Shown here: positions 10,121-16,954 of the stretch, in pieces
Position numbering within the stretch: the first letter of the stretch is position 1
How the letters are laid out: every line of letters starts with the position of its first letter
Assembly: GCF_001589285.1 (NCBI RefSeq)
Contig: NZ_JEMA01000591.1
Coordinates: 1-58,235, forward strand
Reading direction: 5' to 3'
DNA length: 58,235 bases
Origin: Sorangium cellulosum
GTDB lineage: Bacteria > Myxococcota_A > Polyangia > Polyangiales > Polyangiaceae
Position numbers and translations under genes: made by a program
The notes under the pieces: generated by a model
Databases searched by the model: none
What the model saw: only the letters and a program-made list of their open reading frames with translations
Told to the model about the DNA's origin: nothing

Positions 10121-10915
10121 ATGAGCACCACGCTTGCTTCGCCGCGCGTTCAAGGGATCCTCGACCGCCTCTTCCAGGACGCCGAGAGCGGCGATCCGCG
10201 CATCATCGCCCGCGTCCGCGGCGACTGGGAGCGCCGCGGGGCGAACCCCGACCCCGAGCGTCTCGCCCACATGTTCGCCGACGCCTATCTGCCGGTCTCC
10301 CGCGAGGTCGGGCGGCTGCTCCACCTCCTCGCCTTCGCGGCGAGGGCGCGCACGGTGGTGGAGTTCGGCACGTCGTTCGGGATCTCGACGCTGTTCCTGG
10401 CCGCGGCCGTGCGCGACGGCGGCGGCGGGCGGGTGATCGGCAGCGAGATGCACCCGGAGAAGGTGCGGCGGGCGCGGCACAACGTCGAGGAGAGCGGGCT
10501 CGGGGAGCTCGTCGAGATCCGCGAGGGGGACGCGCTGGTGACGCTGCGGGACGTGGAGGGGCCGATCGACTTCGTGTTGCTGGACGGCTGGAAGAATCTG
10601 TATCTGCCGGTGCTCCGGATGCTCGAGCCCCGGCTGCGGAGGGGCGCGATCATTGTCGCCGACGACCTCGACCTCGCGCCCGAGGACCTGCGGCCCTATC
10701 TCGACCACGTGCGCGGCGCGGGCAGCGGCTACGGGTCGGTGGAGATCCCGCTGGGGGACAGGCTGGAGGTCTCCTGCTGGCACGGCCGCGACGGGCGCGA
10801 GGCGAGGGCTGACGGCGAACGATCGCCTCACGGTACGGCGGTGTTGCCGGTGCAGATCGAACCCCTCCTGCATGACCTCGTTGGTTATCAGGAACACGGG
10901 GTAGGGGCGCGTTGA
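10121..10915 (+). CDS. SAM-dependent O-methyltransferase with an aberrant C-terminal tail
   Basis: This 264-residue protein is a class I methyltransferase of the catechol O-methyltransferase/YrrM type. Motif I is VEFGTSFGIST (about residues 80-90), an acidic strand follows (SEMHPE), and the metal-site style motif FVLLDGWKNLYLPVL lies near residue 150. The IIVADDL strand is also typical. It would methylate a hydroxyl on an unknown small molecule and is probably controlled by the divergent LysR gene. The catalytic fold seems complete by about residue 225. The last 35 or so residues are read antisense through a helicase relic, so the natural stop may have been lost by rearrangement. Confidence 0.85.
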   Translation: MSTTLASPRVQGILDRLFQDAESGDPRIIARVRGDWERRGANPDPERLAHMFADAYLPVSREVGRLLHLLAFAARARTVVEFGTSFGISTLFLAAAVRDGGGGRVIGSEMHPEKVRRARHNVEESGLGELVEIREGDALVTLRDVEGPIDFVLLDGWKNLYLPVLRMLEPRLRRGAIIVADDLDLAPEDLRPYLDHVRGAGSGYGSVEIPLGDRLEVSCWHGRDGREARADGERSPHGTAVLPVQIEPLLHDLVGYQEHGVGAR

Positions 10916-11020
10916 ACCTCTCCCGCAGCCGCTCGCGGCTCACCGCCTGGCGGAGTCGATGCGTGCGACGAACGCGGCGACGAAGGGGAGGCCCGTGTCG
11001 GCGAGGTGGGCGATGCTCAT
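10832..11020 (-). pseudogene. Relic of a superfamily 2 helicase C-terminal domain
   Basis: On the minus strand one frame gives RERLRERFNAP (10943-10905) and the next gives PVFLITNEVMQEGFDLHRQ (from 10900). Joined by a one-base shift they match the helicase C-domain segment in which FN(A/T)P is followed by a hydrophobic strand and then (A/V)M.EG.DLHR. A 26-codon open frame at 10940-11020 starts within an ATGA overlap with the gene upstream and ends just before this segment; it may be part of the same decayed gene or a small coupled peptide. No intact helicase remains. Confidence 0.5.
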
Positions 11021-11409
11021 CGCGCCGTCGTGTCCTTCGTCGTGTCGTGCCCTCCGGCCCGGTGCTCGCCGATCACCTCGATGGTACCGACGATCGCGTC
11101 GTTGAACGCCTCCAGGTCCTCCGCCGGAATCCAGTACTCCGCGTGAACGCGCGAGCCCACGATCTGGACGTCGTACCTGGCCAGGAAGTCCGAACGCACG
11201 GCGAAGCGCGTCACGTAGCCAACCTTGCCCTCGGCGGTGTTCCATCGGCTGGCGATCTGCGTCGCGTACTCCTCGTTGCAGACCGGGTAGAAGATGGGCT
11301 GCTCGGGGAGGCGCGGCGGGAAGCGGCGGCGACCGCTCGCCTCGATGAGGTCGAGCTCGGCCTGGCCTACCGGGCGGTAGAGCGTCGTCGTGAGGGTAGA
11401 GGGCGCCAT
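11017..11409 (-). CDS. Small conserved protein of the group often labelled ADP-ribosylation/crystallin J1
   Basis: This 130-residue protein has the pattern FPPRLPEQPIFYPV, then NEEYATQIA..WNT, GYVTRF, and EYWIPAEDLEAFN..IVG.IEVI. I recognise this from small bacterial proteins whose database label refers to ADP-ribosylation/crystallin J1, although the catalytic residues of true ADP-ribosylglycohydrolases are not apparent. The biochemical role is not established. The start is the ATG at 11409. The stop overlaps the ATG of a 26-codon open frame (ATGA), followed by a helicase relic, so it may once have sat in an operon with a helicase. Confidence 0.65.
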   Translation of the reverse strand: MAPSTLTTTLYRPVGQAELDLIEASGRRRFPPRLPEQPIFYPVCNEEYATQIASRWNTAEGKVGYVTRFAVRSDFLARYDVQIVGSRVHAEYWIPAEDLEAFNDAIVGTIEVIGEHRAGGHDTTKDTTAR

Positions 11410-11733
11410 GAACGGCAGCGTACGGCATGGGGCAGGGCGTCGGGAGGCCATTCTCACGAGCGGGCGTCCGAGGCGCCTGCGTGGCTCGACCCACGAGCGG
11501 TCGTGAGCCGCCGACGGGGGCGTTGCGCAACAGCGCAATGCATTGCGGAACATGACAGGGCGTTGCGCTCGGCTCCGCGTCGTCTTCGGACGATACGCCG
11601 AGATCGGGGCGCATGTCGCGCCGGCACGTCGATTGCTGTGCCGCCACGCCGCAACGAAACCACGGCGTGTCGCCACGGCGTGTTGCCAGGGCGGCAGGCC
11701 GGATCCCATCCGACATCACAGGAGGTTTTCCCC
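11410..11733. promoter_or_regulatory. Divergent intergenic region with nested palindromes
   Basis: This is a 324-base gap between divergent genes. It holds TTGCGCAA at 11523-11530 and, a few bases on, a perfect 14-bp palindrome CGCAATGCATTGCG at 11534-11547, a candidate site for a dimeric regulator. A direct repeat CCACGGCGTGT occurs twice near 11662-11682. A strong AGGAGG ribosome-binding site at 11720-11725 serves the rightward gene. No RNA gene is seen. Confidence 0.4.
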
Positions 11734-12618
11734 GTGAGTGAATCACCGATGTTTTCGACCATCGTCCTCCCCCCGGATCTCGTCGCGGACGACGTGATCG
11801 GTCTCCGAGATCAGATGAGCGCGCGGATCGCGGCGGTGGTCCGGCCCAAGGGCGGCAAGCGCAAGGAGGGCGACGCGCCGCTGCCCAGGGGCGTCGATCC
11901 CGTCGCGGCGCTGCCGCCGCACATCGACAGGCCGTGGAAGCGGTTCGACGTGGCTGCGACGGAGCTCCAGGGGTTCCGCGGCCTGCGGGCGAGCGCGCAG
12001 GCCGACCAGCGCCATGGGGCGCCGACCGAGGCCGAGCGCAGCGCGGCGAACACCGACAGCGACGACCGATGGCGCGCGTTCGAGCAGTGGAACGCCGGCG
12101 CCGCCGGGCTCTCCGACGACGGGGAGACGCCGTCGCCGTCCGAGGCGCGCTGGCTGCATGGGCAGCTCTTCCCGGCGCCCGAGGGGCTGCGCTTCATCAC
12201 GCGCCGGCCCCGCGTCCAGTGGGCCGCGATGGTGCAGCGGATGAAGACGCTGGAGGAGGAGCGCGCGCAGGCGGTGATCGAGGGGTTCGGCGGGACCCGG
12301 CACTACCGGCAGCTCGTCGCAGCCCACGCGCGCTTCGGCGAGGCCTACGGCTTCACGAACGTGGTCCTCGCCAGGGAGGGCGCGCCGACCGACGGCCGGC
12401 CACAGTGGAGCGCCGCCCGGGATGCGCTGCGGAGCCTGATCCAGAAGATCGAGAGCCACGCCGACCCGGAGATCCCGGGGAGCGAGGCGCTGGCGGCGTT
12501 CCTGCTGGCGCCGTACGTCGAGATGGTCGACGACCTGGCGAGGTCACGCCGGAAGGCGCCGGCCAAGAAGCCGGAGGCCGTCCCGGCGGCCCCGTTCGGG
12601 GCGGGCGGGACGCCGTGA
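11734..12618 (+). CDS. Conserved protein of unknown function, 294 residues; its 3' end is duplicated at 41.9 kb
   Basis: The start is a GTG eight bases after a strong AGGAGG. The protein is soluble, helix-rich, without signal peptide or known motif, and ends in an Ala/Pro/Lys-rich tail (KAPAKKPEAVPAAP). A second, degenerate copy of its last 145 bp or so lies at 41.93-42.07 kb, and in both places the coding end runs straight into the same palindromic repeat array. Gene end and array therefore travel together. I do not recognise a family. Confidence 0.75.
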   Translation: MSESPMFSTIVLPPDLVADDVIGLRDQMSARIAAVVRPKGGKRKEGDAPLPRGVDPVAALPPHIDRPWKRFDVAATELQGFRGLRASAQADQRHGAPTEAERSAANTDSDDRWRAFEQWNAGAAGLSDDGETPSPSEARWLHGQLFPAPEGLRFITRRPRVQWAAMVQRMKTLEEERAQAVIEGFGGTRHYRQLVAAHARFGEAYGFTNVVLAREGAPTDGRPQWSAARDALRSLIQKIESHADPEIPGSEALAAFLLAPYVEMVDDLARSRRKAPAKKPEAVPAAPFGAGGTP

Positions 12619-12912
12619 ACCTGTCTCGGTGAGGTGGGTCGTCCACGCGGGAGATGGGTGGCACCCGTCTCCCGGTGGACGTGCGTCCACGAAAAGATGG
12701 GTGGCACCCATCTCCGCGGTGAAGAGGCCTCCAGGAAAAGATGGGTGGCACCCGTCTCCGGGGGGACGTGGCTCCAGGAAAACATGGGTGGCACCCATCT
12801 CCGCGGTGGAGAGGTCACCCTCCGGCCCCGGCGAGTCCCCCTGGGCGGCCTGCCTCGCCAGTACCTGTTTGTAAAAAATTTCACATGGTGCCGCCTGGCC
12901 CGCGCCCGTCGG
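12475..12912. repeat. Long imperfect direct repeat, left copy (island boundary)
   Basis: About 438 bp runs from CCGGGGAGCGAGGCG, inside the end of the 294-residue gene, through its stop and four palindromic units, to TGCCGCCTGGC...CCCGTCGG. It aligns collinearly, with substitutions and small gaps, to 41929-42364 in the same orientation. The two copies bracket about 29 kb containing the Rhs pair, the GIY-YIG module, BREX and the 791-residue protein. Recombination between them could delete the island. Confidence 0.85.
12652..12800. repeat. Array of four palindromic units, 43-44 bp period
   Basis: Units start at 12652, 12695, 12739 and 12782. Each centres on AGATGGGTG-G-CACCCATCT, 9-bp arms around one base (some copies have CACCCGTCT in the right arm). 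Between the first two units a second small hairpin, GGACG-TG-CGTCC, occurs, and the linkers keep the ..TCCA.GAAAA.. sequence. The unit is too short and the linkers too similar for CRISPR. It could fold as a chain of hairpins in RNA or act as a REP-like element. The gap 12619-13015 has no other gene. Confidence 0.85.
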
Positions 12913-13015
12913 TGCCGGATCCGCCCGCCAGGCACACGACAGAGCCGGTCTGGCACATTCCAGGCCTGCGTTGCAGGAATTGACACACAGCGCGACAGCC
13001 GGTGACCATGGTCCT

Positions 13016-16000
13016 ATGGCGCGCACGGCTCCGGTTCCGAACATCCCCGCGATTCCTGGCATGAACCCGGGGACGTGGATCCTGGGTGGCGGAGGCGGAG
13101 GCGGCGGGGGCAATGGCCGCGGCGGGAGCGGCAGCGGCGACGGGCAAGGCGCTGGCGGCGGCAATGGCGGGAACGACGCGCAAGGGGGCGGCAAGGGGGC
13201 TGGCTCGTGCGGTCCTGGCAGCGGCGCCGGCTGTCCCAACCCCTCCCACGGCGGCGGGGGCGGCACACACGCCGGCGACCCCATCGACCCGGTGACGGGC
13301 CGCGTGTACACGGTCCCTGCGGTCGATCTCGCGCTTCCGGGGCCGCTGCCGCTCGTGATCAAACGAACGTACAGCAGCAGCGCGCGCGATCGCGACGTCG
13401 GCCTCGGCCGGGGCTGGGCGCACTCGCTCGCCTGGGAGATCGAACCGCGGCGCCGCACGCTCCTGCTCTACAATCCCGAGGGGACGCACACCCGGGCGCG
13501 CCTCCCCGCCATCGGCGAGAGCGTCGTGCTGAGCCGCGGTGTGCTCACGCGCCACGACTGGGGTTACACGCTCGTCATCGAGACCGGCGACGTGCTCGTC
13601 TTCTTCTCGGGTACCCAGGCGACAGGCGCGCGGTACGCCCTGTCGCGCGTCGTCGACCCCAGCGGTAATAGCATCGAGCTCGCGTACGCCGACGGCCGCC
13701 TCTCGTCCATCATCGATAGCGTCAAGCGCACGGTCCGCGTGCGCAGGCACGTCGATGGTCGCATCGCCGCGTTCGAGGTGAAGAACAGCCCCCACCAGGG
13801 CCAATGGGTGGCGTTTCGCCGTTATCGATACGACTCGGCCGGTCACCTCGTGGCCGCGGAGGACGCCGCCGGGCGCTCTGTTCGTTACTCGTACGACGAT
13901 GGGCTGCTCACGTCGCTCGTTTACCCGAGCGGCCTTCTCGTCTGCTTCCGATATGATGCGCAGCAGCGCTGCGTGGAGACCTGGACAGAGGCCCCTGGGT
14001 ACACGGACGCGCTCGACGAGAGGGCGCCGGCATTCCTCGCCGACGGGGTGACGCGCGCGAAAGGGATGCTCCACTGCAAGGTGGAGCACGGCGGAGACGG
14101 CTACGTCGAGCTCGTCACATCGCGGGACGTGAAGCGGTACTCCGGCAACGAGCACGGGATGCTGGAGAAGGCGGTGTGGGGGCCCGGCGTGCACACCAAC
14201 ACGTTCGATGCCATCGGCAAGCTCACCTCGTACACGGATCCCACAGGGGCGAGCTGGCGCTGGGATCGCGACGCATTCGGGCGGGTCGTCCGCGAGATTG
14301 ACCCGCTCGGCGCCGTCCAGGAGTACGCCTACAATGAACGTGGACTGCTCACGTCGATTACCGATCCTGTCGGCGCCGAGTTTCACTTCGAGTACAATCA
14401 TGGCGGGAAGCTCTTGGCGGTGGACGGCCCGGGCGGCAACGCCATCGTGTACAAGCGGGACAATCGTGGCTTGCCCATTGAAGCCACGATGCCGGACGGG
14501 GCCATCACGAGGATGGAGTACGACGCGCTCGGGAATCGCGTCGTCGTCACGGAGCCGGACGGCGGAAGGAGGCTCATCGAGTACGACTATCTCGGGCAAG
14601 TGCTGGGCTTCACGGACGAGCGTGGCGGCACTACCCGTTACGTGTACGGACCATGCAGGGAGCTGCGCGTAATCCGGCTCCCGGACGGAGGAATGGTCGG
14701 CTACGACCACGACGAGGATGGGCGGCTCGCCGCCGTGATCGATCCGATGGGGCGCCGTTGTGAGCTCGTCTGGTCGGGGATGGTCGTCCACGAAGTCCGC
14801 CGTCCCGACGGAGCTCGAGTGCGCTTCCGTTACGACCGCGAGGGCGATCTGCTCCGGGTCATCCACGGATCAGGCGAAGAGCACGTCCTCGTGCGCAGCC
14901 CCGCGGGGCGGATCATCGAGGAGCGGACCTTCGACGGTCGAACAATCCGATACAAACACGATCTGCTTGGCCGCATCGTTCAGCGCGAGAGCGGCTCCGG
15001 CGAGATCACCGAGTTTAAGTACGACCCTGTCGGGCGGCTCGTCGAGCGGACCTACGCAGACGGCACGGCGGATCAATTCGAGTACGACGCGGCGGGACGC
15101 CTGCTGCACGCAGAGTCCCCCGCGTCCGAGACGGCGTTCAGGTATGATAGCCGCGGACGGCTGGTCGCAGAGCTGCACCGGGTGAACGGCCGCAGCTACG
15201 TGGTCGAGAGCGCCTACGATGCGGTCGGAAATCGCACGCGCAGGAGCACCTCCCTGGGTTACGTCGAGAGCACGGTCTACGATCCGATGGGCCAGCCGAC
15301 GCGCATCCTGCTGGACGACTCAGACGCCGTGGAGATCGGCTGGGACAGCCGCGGCTTCGAGGCGCGGCGTGCGCTTCCGGGCGGTGGCCTGATCCAGAGC
15401 GCCTGCGATTCGATCGGGCGCATCACCCACCAGCGGGTATTTCGTCCATCGGGCCAGCCGCGCGCAGGCGAGCCTGCCTGGGCCGGTCCCAGGCCATCCG
15501 GGCTCACGGAAGAGCATTATCACGCGTACACGCCCGCGGGCGACCTTCAGGAGGAGTGGGGGCTCGTCGAGGGGCGCACGGCGTACACGTACGATCCGGT
15601 GTCGCAGGTCCTCTCCCGGGTACCTCAGCATGCGCGCGCCGAGCTCTTCGGCTACGACACGGCCGAGAACGTCCACGAGGCAGGTCCCCCGGCGCAGCTC
15701 CGGCGCTACGATCCAGGCGGCAAGCTGGTCCGCCGCGGGGACGTGGATTATCTCTACGACGCCGATGCACGGCTCATCGAGAAGAGGCGTGTCGTAGAGT
15801 CCGGGCGCCCCGCGCGCCGATATCGCTGGAACGCGCGGGGTCTCCTTGAAGCGGTCGAGCTCGATGACGGCGCGGTGATCGAGTTCGCGTATGACGCGCT
15901 CGCGCGGCGCGTGGAGAAGCGCATCCAACGCCGCGGCGAGGCGGCGCGCACCACCCGGTTCGTATGGGATGGCGACACCTTGGTGCACGAGGTGCGGGAG

Positions 16001-16942
16001 GCCGCGGACACGCACGGCAGCACGGTCGTCCTTGAGCGTACGTACAGCTTCCTGCCGCGCAGCCGCGCGCCGCTCGCGCACCGTGACGCGCTGGTGCGCG
16101 CGTCGGGCGAGCGCGTGGACGGCGGCTGGGTTCACTACATCAACGACCCGGTCGGGCATCCTCGAGCTCTGGTGTCGGGGCAGGGCGAGGTTCTGGGCCG
16201 CATCCATCGCAGCGTGTGGGGGCAGGTCGATGCCGGAGACCCCGACCAGGCGAAGACGCCCCTCCGCTTCCCGGGACAGTACGCGGACGACGAGACCGGC
16301 GTCGTCTACAACCGCTTCCGGTATTATGATCCCGAGACAGGCCGGTACATCAGCCCCGATCCGCTCGGGCTCGCAGGCGGGCTTCGCCCGTTCGGGTATG
16401 CGAGCAACCGGCCCCTCGCGATGATCGATCCCGACGGGCTCGCGCCGGTGCGCGCGAGCGTCCAGGGGCCGTACTCGAACGGGCCCTTCGGCTCTTCTAC
16501 GGACGTGCGGTCAGGGCAGCGGCACTATGGCGGCGGAGAGCGCCTGCCCAACCAGCTGCACCCCGCCGTCCAGGACGCGCTGGTGCCCGTGTACAATGGA
16601 GTCTCGGCCAGAGGCCAAGCCGACGCGCTGCCGCACTACTGCGCGGAGCCGTGGGCGATGACCAACTACATCCGAAACTACGAGCACGCAAACGGCATCC
16701 CTCCGGATACGATGAATCCCCAGCATCCGAACTGGAACGACTGCATCGGTTCCATCCAGTCCATCACCGCTCAGCAGGGGCAGACGAGCAGGATACCATG
16801 CCCCAACTGTAGCCAGATGCTGGCCAACCTGGGGGTGCAGAGCCATCAGGTGCCGCCCGTGAACGGCCAGAACTTCAGCCCGCCGGACCGGGGCTGGGCG
16901 AACCAGCACCAGGGGCCGGTCGTCCACCTCGGCTTTGGCTGA
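13016..16942 (+). CDS. Rhs-family polymorphic toxin with a C-terminal deaminase-like domain
   Basis: The protein has 1308 residues. A Gly-rich N-terminal segment (about 20-85) is followed by DPIDPVTG and LALPGPLPLV...Y, the usual entry to an Rhs shell. Many YD repeats follow (GRL..YDA style), then the Rhs core end with YNRFRYYDPETGRYISPDP (about 1096-1115). The variable tip (about 1145-1308) carries CAE (1209-1211) and PCPNC (1261-1265), the zinc-site pattern of cytidine-deaminase-fold toxins, closest in style to YwqJ-like domains. The expected action is deamination of nucleic acid or nucleotide in a rival cell, exported by a secretion system. The start is ATG 13016; in-frame TTG 12971 is less likely. 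No N-terminal PAAR domain is present. Confidence 0.85.
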   Translation: MARTAPVPNIPAIPGMNPGTWILGGGGGGGGGNGRGGSGSGDGQGAGGGNGGNDAQGGGKGAGSCGPGSGAGCPNPSHGGGGGTHAGDPIDPVTGRVYTVPAVDLALPGPLPLVIKRTYSSSARDRDVGLGRGWAHSLAWEIEPRRRTLLLYNPEGTHTRARLPAIGESVVLSRGVLTRHDWGYTLVIETGDVLVFFSGTQATGARYALSRVVDPSGNSIELAYADGRLSSIIDSVKRTVRVRRHVDGRIAAFEVKNSPHQGQWVAFRRYRYDSAGHLVAAEDAAGRSVRYSYDDGLLTSLVYPSGLLVCFRYDAQQRCVETWTEAPGYTDALDERAPAFLADGVTRAKGMLHCKVEHGGDGYVELVTSRDVKRYSGNEHGMLEKAVWGPGVHTNTFDAIGKLTSYTDPTGASWRWDRDAFGRVVREIDPLGAVQEYAYNERGLLTSITDPVGAEFHFEYNHGGKLLAVDGPGGNAIVYKRDNRGLPIEATMPDGAITRMEYDALGNRVVVTEPDGGRRLIEYDYLGQVLGFTDERGGTTRYVYGPCRELRVIRLPDGGMVGYDHDEDGRLAAVIDPMGRRCELVWSGMVVHEVRRPDGARVRFRYDREGDLLRVIHGSGEEHVLVRSPAGRIIEERTFDGRTIRYKHDLLGRIVQRESGSGEITEFKYDPVGRLVERTYADGTADQFEYDAAGRLLHAESPASETAFRYDSRGRLVAELHRVNGRSYVVESAYDAVGNRTRRSTSLGYVESTVYDPMGQPTRILLDDSDAVEIGWDSRGFEARRALPGGGLIQSACDSIGRITHQRVFRPSGQPRAGEPAWAGPRPSGLTEEHYHAYTPAGDLQEEWGLVEGRTAYTYDPVSQVLSRVPQHARAELFGYDTAENVHEAGPPAQLRRYDPGGKLVRRGDVDYLYDADARLIEKRRVVESGRPARRYRWNARGLLEAVELDDGAVIEFAYDALARRVEKRIQRRGEAARTTRFVWDGDTLVHEVREAADTHGSTVVLERTYSFLPRSRAPLAHRDALVRASGERVDGGWVHYINDPVGHPRALVSGQGEVLGRIHRSVWGQVDAGDPDQAKTPLRFPGQYADDETGVVYNRFRYYDPETGRYISPDPLGLAGGLRPFGYASNRPLAMIDPDGLAPVRASVQGPYSNGPFGSSTDVRSGQRHYGGGERLPNQLHPAVQDALVPVYNGVSARGQADALPHYCAEPWAMTNYIRNYEHANGIPPDTMNPQHPNWNDCIGSIQSITAQQGQTSRIPCPNCSQMLANLGVQSHQVPPVNGQNFSPPDRGWANQHQGPVVHLGFG

Positions 16943-16954
16943 CAGGAGGCGAAT

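Noticed and set aside
12640..12830. CRISPR array
   Set aside because: The spaced units look regular, but linkers are nearly as similar as the repeats, the core is a palindrome, there are only four units and no cas genes are nearby.
12544..13458. Minus-strand open frames containing repeated GATHLF-like peptides
   Set aside because: They are translations of the palindromic DNA repeat; the peptide repeats exist only because the DNA units do, and the frames run into Pro/Arg-rich nonsense.
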